Assembly: GCA_021203365.1 (NCBI GenBank)
Contig: JAJQBI010000030.1
Span: 159,680 to 223,679, forward strand
DNA from: Clostridiales bacterium
GTDB lineage: Bacteria > Bacillota > Clostridia > Lachnospirales > Lachnospiraceae
Length of the DNA: 64,000 bases
Direction of reading: 5' to 3'
The position numbers were made by a program, and so were the translations under genes. The notes beneath the pieces were generated by a model. The model was not told where the DNA came from. It was given only the letters and a program-made list of their open reading frames with translations, and made no database searches. Below, in pieces: positions 52,203 through 61,025 of this stretch (positions are counted from its first letter, which is position 1; each line of letters starts with the position of its first letter).

Positions 52203-53378
52203 TCAGGAATGAAAGCTTGCCATGAGCACCAGAAATGTGAGCATACAGAGCACCTCCGCGGTCAGCAGGATCCGCAGCAGAATTCCACAGGCTTCCCCCA
52301 TGGTGGCCAGACATCCGACCAGCCGCCGGTCGGAAACCGGCTGGGCTATGGCGGCCAGGAAGCGGTAAGCCAGGGACATAAATCCGCAGTGCAGCAGAGG
52401 ACCGGCCCCGGCCAGAGCCAGAATGAAAAGGGCCAGTACACCCAGGCTGTTGCGCACCAGAACCGCCGTTGTGAGAACCAGCTCTGTCACCGCGTCCACT
52501 GCGTTCCCGATCCCCGGAAGGGCACTGGCTGTTTTTCCGATCAGGCTTCTTCGAAGAGAATCCATCACCGGAGCCACCAGCCCCCTCACCACCTGCAGTC
52601 CGGCCATCACACCCACCAGGGCGCGAAGTCCCCAGGACACGGCCGTGTTGAGAAGCTCCGCCATTTTTCCCAGCATCTCCTCCCTGGAAAGGTGATTTAC
52701 CAGGCAGAGCAGCACATACAGATTTCCTCCGGGCAGAAGCAGAGACAGAAGCACCCACTGAAACAGCCAGAGCAGAAGGAGAATCCCCTGGTAAAAAGCC
52801 GCAGCTGTGGAAGCTCCCGAGGCCGCGGCCACAGAAATATAATAGGCCGGCGAGAGCACGCGCATAAATTCCAGGAGCCAGCGCAGAGTTTCCTCCAGAT
52901 TTTCACTGAGGGCGGAAAAGGAATTCATCAGCAATATAAAAAGGAGAAGATAAACCATATAAAAGCTCATCTCCCCAATCTGCCCGCTGTCAAAGGCCTG
53001 GGCGAGGCCGGAAAAAACCGCCGCCAGAAGTATGAGAAGCAGGATCCGGAGGAAGTTTTCCCTCTCCTGTCTCACCCTGGTAAAAAACAGAGAGGACAAA
53101 AAGCGGGCCATTCCTTCTTTCGATAATCCCCTTTCCCCGGAAAGCAGATCCGCAAGGGCCTCTGAGATGGAAAAGCTTTCTTCCCCCAGAAGAGAATCCA
53201 GCATCTCCTGCATTTCGGAAAGATCCATCTCTTTCAGAAGGTCTTCCTCCACCTCCGCCAAAAGCCGTTCTTCATTCTCCTCCCCCCGGACATTTATGGG
53301 AATGCCTGGAAACAGGCCCAGAAATACCGCCAGCAGGATTCCCATCACAGACCCAATCCTTTTCTCCGGATTTTTCAT
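52203..53378 (-). CDS. spoIIIAE: Stage III sporulation protein AE
   Basis: 391 residues. A signal-like N-terminus (MGILLAVFLGLFPGI) and a charged region are followed by a large polytopic domain with about seven to eight hydrophobic segments (LLILLAAVFSGLAQAF, YLLLFILLMNSF and so on). This is the family's typical shape. The open frame extends 132 codons further upstream in the shadow of spoIIIAD, but the ATG at 53378 overlaps its stop as ATGA and gives the correct family length. Confidence 0.92.
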   Translation of the reverse strand: MKNPEKRIGSVMGILLAVFLGLFPGIPINVRGEENEERLLAEVEEDLLKEMDLSEMQEMLDSLLGEESFSISEALADLLSGERGLSKEGMARFLSSLFFTRVRQERENFLRILLLILLAAVFSGLAQAFDSGQIGEMSFYMVYLLLFILLMNSFSALSENLEETLRWLLEFMRVLSPAYYISVAAASGASTAAAFYQGILLLLWLFQWVLLSLLLPGGNLYVLLCLVNHLSREEMLGKMAELLNTAVSWGLRALVGVMAGLQVVRGLVAPVMDSLRRSLIGKTASALPGIGNAVDAVTELVLTTAVLVRNSLGVLALFILALAGAGPLLHCGFMSLAYRFLAAIAQPVSDRRLVGCLATMGEACGILLRILLTAEVLCMLTFLVLMASFHS

Positions 53379-53755
53379 GACAGAAACTCCCGGATGGTCT
53401 CCAGAAGTGCCAGAAGTATGGGCATGCACAGTGTCATCACGGACAGCCTGCCAAACAGCCGGATCTGATCTCCGGTGGAAGAATATCCCGCGTCCTGACA
53501 GATCCCGGCCGAAAACTGGCCGATATAGGTAATGCCCACCATTTTGGCCAGGGTGAGAATATAGTCTCCATCCACCGATATTTCCACCGACGTCAGCACC
53601 TGAAAAATATAGGAAAGCTTCCCCACAGACAGGCCCATGATCACCAGACCGATGCCCGCTGTAACCAGGCAGGCGTACTCCGGCTTTGTCTCCTTCAGAA
53701 TAAATCCCAGCATCACGCCGCCCACACCCAGAAGAGAAACTCTGACAATTTCCAT
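53375..53755 (-). CDS. spoIIIAD: Stage III sporulation protein AD
   Basis: 126-residue membrane protein with four hydrophobic segments and the family motif DAGYSSTGDQIRLFGRLSV near the C-terminus. With SpoIIIAC it forms a small membrane core of the channel. It starts 15 bases after spoIIIAC and is coupled to spoIIIAE. Confidence 0.93.
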   Translation of the reverse strand: MEIVRVSLLGVGGVMLGFILKETKPEYACLVTAGIGLVIMGLSVGKLSYIFQVLTSVEISVDGDYILTLAKMVGITYIGQFSAGICQDAGYSSTGDQIRLFGRLSVMTLCMPILLALLETIREFLS

Positions 53756-53770
53756 CGTTCTTTCCGCCTC

Positions 53771-53965
53771 TCACAATGAAAACAGCTCCTCAATATCAGA
53801 GAAAAGCTGATAGATATATGGAACGACCCAGTACAGGGTGATCAGAAGGCCGGCCAGACTGACCAGAAACGCCTGTTCCTCCCGGCCGCTGTGCCGAAGC
53901 ACCTGGGAGAGAATGGAAACCAGAATTCCAACCGCCGCAATTTTAAAAATGATTGTGACCTCCAA
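53771..53965 (-). CDS. spoIIIAC: Stage III sporulation protein AC
   Basis: 64 residues with two hydrophobic helices (IIFKIAAVGILVSILSQVL and QAFLVSLAGLLITLYWVVPY). The size is exactly that of the family. The frame is closed on both sides by spoIIIAB and spoIIIAD. The ATG follows GGAGGAGGG. Confidence 0.93.
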   Translation of the reverse strand: MEVTIIFKIAAVGILVSILSQVLRHSGREEQAFLVSLAGLLITLYWVVPYIYQLFSDIEELFSL

Positions 53966-53998
53966 GCCCTCCTCCTTCCTTTTTCCCGGATTTTCCCC

Positions 53999-54517
53999 TC
54001 AGAAAAGCAAAACCGCCAGCAGAATTCCACAGACCACCCCTGTCTTCTCACAGGTTTTCTTCCTCTGGGGCATCTCCCGGCGAAAAACCTCAATATGGTA
54101 TTCCAGCTCTTTCTCATAAAACTCCAGCGCTCTGTGCTGTGCTTCCCGGTCCAGACCTCCCAGACGTCCGCCCAGGCCATAAAAGTCCGCCCACTCCTCT
54201 CTGGAAAGGCGCAGTCCCTGAATGTTTTGCTCTGCGCATTCCTGAAAGAGTTCCCGGAGCGCCCCCCTTTCTCCTTTTTCCATTTTTTCGGCCAGCTCCC
54301 GCAGAAAAAGCGCCAGCGGACCGGGAAGCTTCTGGGCCGTCTCCCGGAAGGCTTCCGGCAATGCCGCGTTCCCCCAGCGGATTTCCCCCTTCAAAAGCAT
54401 GGCCATCTGCAGAAGACTCTGCAGGGATTCCAGATGACGGCTCAGCTCCCTGCTTTCGGAAAAACCCCAGAGTGCGCAGGCGGCCGCAGCGAGAATCAGT
54501 CCGATTCCTTTCAGCAT
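53999..54517 (-). CDS. spoIIIAB: Stage III sporulation protein AB
   Basis: 172 residues. An N-terminal membrane helix (IGLILAAAACALWGFSES) is followed by helices with LESLQSLLQMAMLLKGEIRWG, the family hallmark, and a C-terminal membrane helix (VVCGILLAVLLF). The fold resembles type II secretion F-like proteins. It overlaps spoIIIAA by 7 bases. Confidence 0.92.
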   Translation of the reverse strand: MLKGIGLILAAAACALWGFSESRELSRHLESLQSLLQMAMLLKGEIRWGNAALPEAFRETAQKLPGPLALFLRELAEKMEKGERGALRELFQECAEQNIQGLRLSREEWADFYGLGGRLGGLDREAQHRALEFYEKELEYHIEVFRREMPQRKKTCEKTGVVCGILLAVLLF

Positions 54518-55434
54518 AAGGCCTTGCCCCTCTCATCATAAATTCCCTCCAGGACCCCGGCCCTGTCTCTCTTTCCCAGAAGAATATACCTTTCAAAGAC
54601 CCGCATTCTGCGAAGCCTCTGAAAAAAAGGCTGTTCCAGAGTCTGCTCCAGAGATTCCCCATGAGCCGTTGCGATGAGCCGGCATCCGCAGTGAATAACC
54701 GACTCCACAGCCTGAAAATCCTCCTCTTTCCCCAGCTCATCCACAGCCACCACAGTCGGGGACATGGAACGGATCAGCATCTGCATTCCCTCCGCCTTGG
54801 GGCAGCCGTCCAGAATATCGGTGCGCATGCCCAGATCATTCTGGGGCACTCCCTGGTAACACCCGCCCAGCTCACAGCGCTCATCCACCACGCCCACGGT
54901 TACACCTGGACGGCCGTCGGAACCATCGCTTAAACTCCGGATCACGTCCCGCAGAAGGGTTGTCTTTCCGCAGCGGGGCGGCGAAATGATCAGCGTGTGG
55001 CAGATTCTGTCCCCCGCGGCAATATAAGGCATTACTTTATCCGCGCAGCCCCGGATGGGATGAGCCAGGCGCACATTAATACAGGAAATGTATTTCATAC
55101 CCCGGATTCGGCCGTCGTCCAGGATCACCTTTCCCGTCACACCCACCCGATGGCCTCCCTGGACGCTTAAGAATCCCTGGCGGATCTCATCCTCATAGGC
55201 ATAGAGAGAATAGCCGCTGACATATTCCAGCGTCTCCTTCAAGTCCTCCCGGGTGACCAGATAGGGCGGGGCTCCCTTTTCCCTGAGGAAGCATTCTCCG
55301 CTGTCATAAGTGAGCAGAAGCGGACGGCCCGCCCGGAGCCGGATCTCATACAGTCTGTCATAATCAGGCCTTGTACTCATCAGAAGGCGGCGGATGTTCC
55401 CCGCAAAAAGATTCTGAATCGGCTCTGCTTCCAT
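54511..55434 (-). CDS. spoIIIAA: Stage III sporulation protein AA (AAA ATPase)
   Basis: 307 residues. Walker A SPPRCGKTTLLRDV is at about 150, Walker B is VVAVDELGKEEDF, and RLIATAHGESLE follows. It is related to secretion ATPases and powers the mother-cell channel. Two close ATG codons are present; the second (55434) is seven bases after GGAGGG while the first sits directly on the site, so I use the second. It is the first gene of the eight-gene operon. Confidence 0.94.
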   Translation of the reverse strand: MEAEPIQNLFAGNIRRLLMSTRPDYDRLYEIRLRAGRPLLLTYDSGECFLREKGAPPYLVTREDLKETLEYVSGYSLYAYEDEIRQGFLSVQGGHRVGVTGKVILDDGRIRGMKYISCINVRLAHPIRGCADKVMPYIAAGDRICHTLIISPPRCGKTTLLRDVIRSLSDGSDGRPGVTVGVVDERCELGGCYQGVPQNDLGMRTDILDGCPKAEGMQMLIRSMSPTVVAVDELGKEEDFQAVESVIHCGCRLIATAHGESLEQTLEQPFFQRLRRMRVFERYILLGKRDRAGVLEGIYDERGKALC

Positions 55435-55457
55435 TTTCATTCCCTCCCTGTATCATA

Positions 55458-55486
55458 AATATATGTGGACAATCCTGATTTAGTAC
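55458..55486 (-). promoter_or_regulatory. Possible sigma-E promoter of spoIIIA
   Basis: Minus-strand CATATATT (55458-55465) fits the sigma-E -10 pattern CATANNNT. An upstream GTACTAAA (55479-55486) is a weak -35 at 13 bases. In B. subtilis this operon is sigma-E controlled. No sigma-A promoter is visible. Confidence 0.3.
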
Positions 55487-55505
55487 AGTGGATGGCGTGA
55501 AAAAA

Positions 55506-55540
55506 CATCCGGAACACCCCAGGCGGGGAATCTCCGGATG
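55506..55540 (-). terminator. Terminator downstream of the propeller-like gene
   Basis: Stem CATCCGGA/TCCGGATG with an inner CCCC/GGGG stem, followed on the minus strand by TTTTTT. It lies 4 bases past the stop codon and above the spoIIIA leader. Confidence 0.85.
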
Positions 55541-55544
55541 CTTC

Positions 55545-56666
55545 TTATTCCACATAATCCATCATTTTTGAAAGGCTTAATTTCAGTACCCTGTCCACAA
55601 TATTCATGGAGGAGGAGCGATAGGCGTAGGCAGCGGACTCAAACAGCACATACAGGTCATCCCCGTCCACCACGATCTGCTCCATCCGCTCCGGCATTGC
55701 ATAGAGCCGGGCGGTGTTTTCATTAATATACAGTCTGGAATCTGACTGTTCATACAGGGCAATCTTTGAGGCAAAAGGCCCAAAGGACTGGGACAGCAGC
55801 AGCTGGTCCTCATAAAACGCCATTCCCTGCACCTGCTGGGAAATCGTGGAATACTCCAGGGGAAGAGCCATCTCAAAAGACATTCCCAGCGCCTCATCCA
55901 GAGTATTCACCAGTCTCCCCTCTTCATCCACCTCATAACAGGCGATGACACTCTCCGTAAATTTATTAAAGCAGCCCACATACAGACATCCGTCGTAAAA
56001 GGTCATAAAGGAATCCCGCACAATTCCATAGAGACTGCACACCTGCGTAGTGCGGATAGGTCTGTGCGTACCGGAAAAAGAATAGGCTTCCAGATCCTCC
56101 ATGGTGATACTCACTGCCTGCGCAATCCCGTTGGTATTGGAGGAATACCACAGAATCCCGTGTACAGAGTCATAGGCCAGACCTCCCACATGAGGCTGTC
56201 CCTGCAGCACCACCTCCTTTACAAGGGAGTGCGTTTCTCTGTCAATCACATAGATCACTGAATTGTGGGTATAGGTGTGACAGTAAGCACTGATCAGTAT
56301 ATATTCCTCCGTCACCGCCAGGCCCTGGGGCGTCATGGACGTGCAGATGGCTTCCTGCGTGCCGCTTTCCGTAAGGATCGTTTTCGTGGATTTCAGACCT
56401 GGAATCACATAGGTTCCGTAATCTTTCTCCTCCTCCCTTCCCTCAAAGGCAAAGCAGGTCAGCCCGTCAAAGGCCGACAGCACCTCCATCTGCTCCTCCA
56501 GGGTATACAGAGCCGCTTTTCGGTTGGTAAACCCCAGTTCTGCCGGCGGTTCGGTGTTGGTCCTGTACACATAAAGATATACCAGGCAGCTTCCCAGAAT
56601 TACCGCAGCAAAGGCCAGGAGCCCCTTCCAGACTCCGGCCGTTCTTTTTTTCTTCTTTTTATTCAT
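55545..56666 (-). CDS. Membrane-anchored beta-propeller-like protein of unknown function
   Basis: 373 residues. A Lys/Arg-rich start and one membrane helix (about 15-35) suggest an extracellular domain. The rest is beta-rich, with repeated blocks such as SMTPQGLAVTEEYILIS, SVIYVIDRETHSLV, PHVGGLAYD and VQGMAFYEDQLLLSQSF, which look like propeller blades of the YncE or NHL type. No catalytic motif is recognisable. It follows the PPTase gene by 7 bases and has its own terminator. The start is ATG 56666; the frame opens nine codons earlier inside the PPTase gene. Confidence 0.7.
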   Translation of the reverse strand: MNKKKKKRTAGVWKGLLAFAAVILGSCLVYLYVYRTNTEPPAELGFTNRKAALYTLEEQMEVLSAFDGLTCFAFEGREEEKDYGTYVIPGLKSTKTILTESGTQEAICTSMTPQGLAVTEEYILISAYCHTYTHNSVIYVIDRETHSLVKEVVLQGQPHVGGLAYDSVHGILWYSSNTNGIAQAVSITMEDLEAYSFSGTHRPIRTTQVCSLYGIVRDSFMTFYDGCLYVGCFNKFTESVIACYEVDEEGRLVNTLDEALGMSFEMALPLEYSTISQQVQGMAFYEDQLLLSQSFGPFASKIALYEQSDSRLYINENTARLYAMPERMEQIVVDGDDLYVLFESAAYAYRSSSMNIVDRVLKLSLSKMMDYVE

Positions 56667-56673
56667 TTGTGTC

Positions 56674-57219
56674 TCACAGTGTAATATCCTCATACTCCCA
56701 GCGCAGTTCTACAGGCTCTGCCGCCCAGACCGCGCCGCTGTAGCCGGGATCCAGATCCAGCAGCACACAGCTTCCAGAATCCATGGGAATCGTGCGCAGA
56801 TCCCGGGAAAGCCCTTCTCCGGTCCACTTGATAAAGGCCTCTCTCATCACCCACTGGGTAAAAAAGGCCTCCGTGGGATCCTCCTTCCCGAGAATTTCCG
56901 CGGCAAGGGCCTCCGGAACTGTTCGTCCCAGAACACGGGCATAATTGGACGCTTTGTGCTGCTGCACATCGATTCCCACTTCCCGGTCCGCGAAAAGGCA
57001 GACCACATACTTTCCCGAATGGGAAATATTATAGTGAAGCCAGGGCTGCAGGGTAAAAAAAGGCTTTCCGTGCTCTCCTTTCGCCCTGGGCTCGTAGGCC
57101 AGAGTGAGCCCATATTCCCGTTTCAGGCCCCTTTCCAGCAGCTTTTCCCCGATCATATGCTCCAGCCTTTTCTCTTTATATTCTTCCCGGATTTCTGTAT
57201 AATACAACACGCCCTTCAT
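56674..57219 (-). CDS. 4'-phosphopantetheinyl transferase (Sfp-type)
   Basis: 181 residues, shorter than Sfp (about 224). The metal motif reads GIDVQQ (Sfp has GIDIE, so the second acidic ligand is Gln), and the second motif is WVMREAFIKWTGEG in place of W-x-x-K-E. The HYNISHSGKY loop is present. The enzyme attaches the phosphopantetheine arm to carrier proteins, and acpP lies 3.4 kb away. It is coupled to the helicase gene: its ATG overlaps the stop of that gene's restored frame. Confidence 0.82.
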   Translation of the reverse strand: MKGVLYYTEIREEYKEKRLEHMIGEKLLERGLKREYGLTLAYEPRAKGEHGKPFFTLQPWLHYNISHSGKYVVCLFADREVGIDVQQHKASNYARVLGRTVPEALAAEILGKEDPTEAFFTQWVMREAFIKWTGEGLSRDLRTIPMDSGSCVLLDLDPGYSGAVWAAEPVELRWEYEDITL

Positions 57220-57289
57220 ATTTCGGCCTCCGCGAGAAAACGGGAGGGTTCCCGCTCCTTCTCAAACTGACGCTTTACCTGACAGAGGA

Positions 57290-59041
57290 TCAGCTTTTTT
57301 TCGCGCGGGTCATCCCCACGTAAAACAGCCGCCGTTCCTCCTCCACCGCTTCCTGAAGAACCGCCTTCCTGAAAGGAATATTTCCCTCGTTTACATTCAT
57401 AATATATACAAGGTCATATTCCAGGCCCTTGGAGGCGTGAAGGGTGGAAACGGTCACACCCTCCTTTTTGTCCTCCTGGCGCTTTGCCTGCTCGGCAAGC
57501 TTTTCCGTATATTCCTTTATGTAGACCTGCCATTCCTCCAGATTTCTGTATCCCTTCGCACTCTCAGAAATCCGCTCCAGGATCTCCAGAAGCTCTTCCG
57601 GTTTCATTTTACGATATTGTGCGTATTCCTGCAAGTATTCTTCGTATTTCATCCCTTTGCGGATAAAATTTATGGCCGCATAGGGATTCAGCGAAGAAAG
57701 AATTCGAAGGTGGGTCTCCAGCGTTGTGATCCGGTCACACATCCAGTCTCTGTCCCTGTAATATTCCCGCAGATCGTCAAAGGACACCCGGGATTTTGCC
57801 AGGGCTTCCCTGGAAATATAGCGGTTCGGGCGGTTCATCACTTCCAGAAAAGTACTCCGGGTCCGGTCCCCTGCTGCCAGCTTCAGATAGGCCTGCATGT
57901 TCCTGCAGATCCAGTGACTGAAAAAATTGGGCAGCTTTTCTTTCATGGTGAAAGGCACCTGATATTCCATAAGAGAACGCACCAGTCCCTCCGCCTCCTG
58001 ATTGGTCCGGAAAAGGATCGCCGTGTCTTCCAGATTCTCCCCGGCTTCCAGCCGTTCCTTCAGCTCCCGGACCACCGACGCGTACTCCTCCCACGGATTC
58101 TGAAAGATCCGGCAGGTCACCGGCTCTCCCTCCCCGTTGGGCGTGGAAAGCTTTTTGGCAAAACGGGTCTCATTGTGATCAATCACCTTCATGGCCGTGG
58201 CCAGGATATTCCCGGTACAGCGGTAATTCACGTTCAGAAGAACCGTCTCCGCGTTTTTATAATCACTGGTGAAATTCAGCATAATCTCCGGCCGGGCGCC
58301 CCGGAAATGGTAAATCGACTGATCGTCGTCCCCCACCACAAACAGATTGTTCTCCGGAGCGGCCAGCATTTTCACAATATCATACTGCAGCGGATTGATA
58401 TCCTGAAATTCATCCACCAGAATATACCGAAATTTTTTCTGCCAGGCCCCCAGGATATCCTTTCTTTTCCGGAACAGATCATAGCAGTACAGAAGCATGT
58501 CGTCAAAATCCAGCTTTCTGCGCTCCTTCAGTGCTTTTTTGTAGCCCCAAAAGATTTCACGGAAGGTCTCATCCGGACAGCTGGAGGAATAATAATTCTC
58601 CAGGCGGATGCGCCCCTCTTTTACAAGGCTGATCTCCCTGGAAACCTCTTCCAGAAAATCCCTTTCCTGGTTCTGCTCCTGCCCGGAGTTCATCACAAGC
58701 TCCTTCAGGATCCTGTACTTCTCCTCCTCAGACAGAATATTGGCGACGGTAAGTCCGTAGGACTGCTTTAAAATGCCGTAAAAAACCCCGTGAAAGGTTC
58801 CGAATGTCACCGGAGAGCGCTCCTGGCCCGTAAATTTCAGAAAACGCTCCTTCATTTCCCTTGCGGCGGCCTTTGAAAAGGTCACCACAAGAACAGAGGA
58901 TGGCGGTACCTTCCCCTCACCGGTCATATATGCGGTTCTCTCCACAATTACGGAGGTTTTCCCCGAGCCGGGGCCCGCCAGGACCATCATGGGCCCTGAC
59001 AGGTGGGCGATCGCCCGCGTCTGAGAAGGATTTCTTTTCAT
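57290..59041 (-). CDS. UvrD/PcrA-like ATP-dependent DNA helicase, C-terminus shifted by a one-base frameshift
   Basis: 583 codons before the stop. SF1 helicase motifs in order: AGPGSGKTSVIVERTAY (Walker A, about 23), VVTFSKAAAREMKERF (Ia), TFGTFHGVF, DDMLLYCYDLF, VDEFQDINPLQY (Walker B), VGDDDQSIYHFRGA (III), VNYRCTGNI (IV), VSTLHASKGLEYDLVY (V) and LFYVGMTRA (VI). Right after motif VI a run of seven A (minus strand) leads to a premature TGA. In the -1 frame the protein continues KKLILCQVKRQFEK for about 25 residues and ends at 57216, where TGA overlaps the PPTase ATG. This is a frameshift, a sequence error or slippage. Confidence 0.85.
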   Translation of the reverse strand: MKRNPSQTRAIAHLSGPMMVLAGPGSGKTSVIVERTAYMTGEGKVPPSSVLVVTFSKAAAREMKERFLKFTGQERSPVTFGTFHGVFYGILKQSYGLTVANILSEEEKYRILKELVMNSGQEQNQERDFLEEVSREISLVKEGRIRLENYYSSSCPDETFREIFWGYKKALKERRKLDFDDMLLYCYDLFRKRKDILGAWQKKFRYILVDEFQDINPLQYDIVKMLAAPENNLFVVGDDDQSIYHFRGARPEIMLNFTSDYKNAETVLLNVNYRCTGNILATAMKVIDHNETRFAKKLSTPNGEGEPVTCRIFQNPWEEYASVVRELKERLEAGENLEDTAILFRTNQEAEGLVRSLMEYQVPFTMKEKLPNFFSHWICRNMQAYLKLAAGDRTRSTFLEVMNRPNRYISREALAKSRVSFDDLREYYRDRDWMCDRITTLETHLRILSSLNPYAAINFIRKGMKYEEYLQEYAQYRKMKPEELLEILERISESAKGYRNLEEWQVYIKEYTEKLAEQAKRQEDKKEGVTVSTLHASKGLEYDLVYIMNVNEGNIPFRKAVLQEAVEEERRLFYVGMTRAKKS

Positions 59042-60502
59042 TTATCCAAGTCCGGCTTCCAGTTTTTCAATGGCGGCGTGCACGCGCCGCAGGGTTTCTT
59101 CTTTTCCGATGATCTCCATAATTTCGGTGGCTCCGGCCGGCGTCATCTGCTTTCCGGATACCGCTGTCCGAAGGGGCCACATCACGTATCCGTTTTTATA
59201 CCCCTTCTCTCTGGCAAATCCGGTCAGGCAGGCAAACAGCGGATCATTTCCATAATCCTCCTGCGCCTCCAGCACGGGAAGAACCTCCCCAAGCACCGCA
59301 AGAGATGACTCCTCCGTGGTCTTCATCTTCTTGTGGCGGTACATGGAGATCTCATACTCCGGCACTTTCTCAAAAAACTCCACCAGATCCGGAATATCCG
59401 GGAAAACCTCAATCCGGGTCTGCGCCATCCGGGCAATTTTCCGGAAATCATACTCCTTCTTCAGCACCTTCCTCATATAGGGCAGCGCTCTGTCATAGAA
59501 TTCCTCGGGATCCATCTTTTTCAGATACTCTCCGTTCATCCACTTCAGCTTCTCTATGTCAAAAACCGCCGGAGACTTGTTGATATGGGTATAGTCAAAG
59601 GCCTCCACCAGCTCCTCCAGGGAAAAGATTTCCCGGTTGTCCGCGGGGGACCAGCCCAGAAGGGCCACATAGTTCACAATGGCTTCCGAGAGAAAGCCTC
59701 CTTCCAGCAGGTCCTCATAAGAGGAATGTCCGGACCGTTTGGAGAGCTTCTGGTGATCCTCATCCGTGATCAGCGGACAGTGAACGTAAACCGGGATTTC
59801 CCAGCCAAAAGCCTCGTAAATCCGGTTGTATTTCGGAGCGGAGGAGAGATATTCATTTCCTCTGACCACATGGGTGATCCCCATCAGATGGTCGTCCACC
59901 ACATTGGCAAAATTGTAGGTGGGATATCCGTCGGATTTCAGCAGAATCAGATCTTCCATCTCCTCATTGTTTACGGTGATATCTCCGTAAATCACATCGT
60001 GAAAGGTGGTCGTCCCCTCTGTGGGCATATTAAAGCGGATGACATGGGGCATTCCCGCCTTCAGGCGGCGCTCCACCTCTTCCTTTGGAAGGCTGGCACA
60101 GCGCTTGTCATAAATGGAAATCTCCTTGCCGGCCACCACGCGCTTCATACCCTCCAGCTCCTCCTTCTGGCAGAAGCAGTAATAGGCGTCTCCCTGTTCC
60201 ACCAGCTGCTGTGCGTATTTCAGGTAAATGCCCTGGGCCTGGCGCTGACTCTGTACATAGGGTCCCACGCCTCCGTCCTTATCCGGTCCCTCATCGTGGA
60301 GCAGTCCGGTCTTTTCCATCGTGCGGTTGATAATATCCACCGCGCCTTCCATCAGCCTCTCCTGGTCTGTATCCTCAATCCGGAGAATAAAATCCCCACC
60401 CTCATGCTTGGCAATCAGATAGGCATACAGAGCCGTTCTTAAATTTCCCACATGCATCCGGCCGGTAGGGCTGGGCGCAAATCTTGTTCTGATCCTGTTC
60501 AT
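59042..60502 (-). CDS. gltX: Glutamyl-tRNA synthetase
   Basis: 486 residues, class I synthetase. The HIGH-like motif is [13 protein letters not shown] at the N-terminus and the KMSKS-like one is [10 protein letters not shown] at about 245. Zinc-site cysteines are reduced (CFCQKEE, then CASLPKEE). The C-terminal anticodon-binding helical domain ends with [12 protein letters not shown]. The ATG at 60502 has AAGGAG nine bases above; an open frame continues upstream without a site. The stop is directly followed by the helicase ATG. Confidence 0.96.
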   Translation of the reverse strand: MNRIRTRFAPSPTGRMHVGNLRTALYAYLIAKHEGGDFILRIEDTDQERLMEGAVDIINRTMEKTGLLHDEGPDKDGGVGPYVQSQRQAQGIYLKYAQQLVEQGDAYYCFCQKEELEGMKRVVAGKEISIYDKRCASLPKEEVERRLKAGMPHVIRFNMPTEGTTTFHDVIYGDITVNNEEMEDLILLKSDGYPTYNFANVVDDHLMGITHVVRGNEYLSSAPKYNRIYEAFGWEIPVYVHCPLITDEDHQKLSKRSGHSSYEDLLEGGFLSEAIVNYVALLGWSPADNREIFSLEELVEAFDYTHINKSPAVFDIEKLKWMNGEYLKKMDPEEFYDRALPYMRKVLKKEYDFRKIARMAQTRIEVFPDIPDLVEFFEKVPEYEISMYRHKKMKTTEESSLAVLGEVLPVLEAQEDYGNDPLFACLTGFAREKGYKNGYVMWPLRTAVSGKQMTPAGATEIMEIIGKEETLRRVHAAIEKLEAGLG

Positions 60503-60583
60503 TCTGTCATACTCCTTCATAAATGGTATGTCCGCCGACGCGGGCACCCGGACGGTCAGCTCCGCCCTTTCAGAGAAAAAAAA

Positions 60584-60611
60584 TCTTCCGGAAAGCTCTC
60601 TTCCCGGAAGA
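60584..60611 (-). terminator. Rho-independent terminator of acpP
   Basis: Stem TCTTCCGG/CCGGAAGA with a 12-base loop and TTTTTTTT on the minus strand. It lies 9 bases after the acpP stop and above the gltX start. Confidence 0.92.
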
Positions 60612-60619
60612 CTTTTCAT

Positions 60620-60853
60620 TCAGGCTTCCACGCCCTTGTCTTTCAGATAGTCCATCACATCTCCGACGGTCGCCAGATCTGCAAGCTCTTCCGCGGGGAT
60701 TTCAATATTGTACTCATCCTCCAGAGCCATCACCAGTTCAAACAGATCCAGGGAATCCGCTCCCAGGTCATCCTTGAAAGAAGCTTCCGCAGTGACAGAA
60801 TCCTCATCGCAGCTCAGCTGTTCCGCGATCATCGTTTTCATTTTCTCTAACAT
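60620..60853 (-). CDS. acpP: Acyl carrier protein
   Basis: 77 residues, acidic. The phosphopantetheine site is Ser in LGADSLDLFELVMALED, with DEYNIEIPAEELADLATVGDV following. It carries acyl chains in fatty acid synthesis in the cytosol. The Leu after Ser and the surrounding helix are typical. It is monocistronic, with a near-perfect promoter and a strong terminator, and is transcribed toward gltX. Confidence 0.96.
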   Translation of the reverse strand: MLEKMKTMIAEQLSCDEDSVTAEASFKDDLGADSLDLFELVMALEDEYNIEIPAEELADLATVGDVMDYLKDKGVEA

Positions 60854-60937
60854 GATTCATTCTCCTTTTATAGGTATGGGAAGCACCGGCATCCAAACAC
60901 TGAAGGGCACACCGGAGGCTCACCTCGTTTTGAGCAA

Positions 60938-60966
60938 AGTATATATGCTGCAACTTTACTTGTCAA
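60938..60966 (-). promoter_or_regulatory. Sigma-A-type promoter of acpP
   Basis: Minus-strand TTGACA (60961-60966) and TATACT (60938-60943), spacer 17. No FapR-like operator is recognisable in the leader. Confidence 0.8.
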
Positions 60967-61025
60967 GACAATTTTCCAAAAAACCCCAGGCTGTCCTCTG
61001 TCAGTCCCGGAACCCGCACCCGGGA

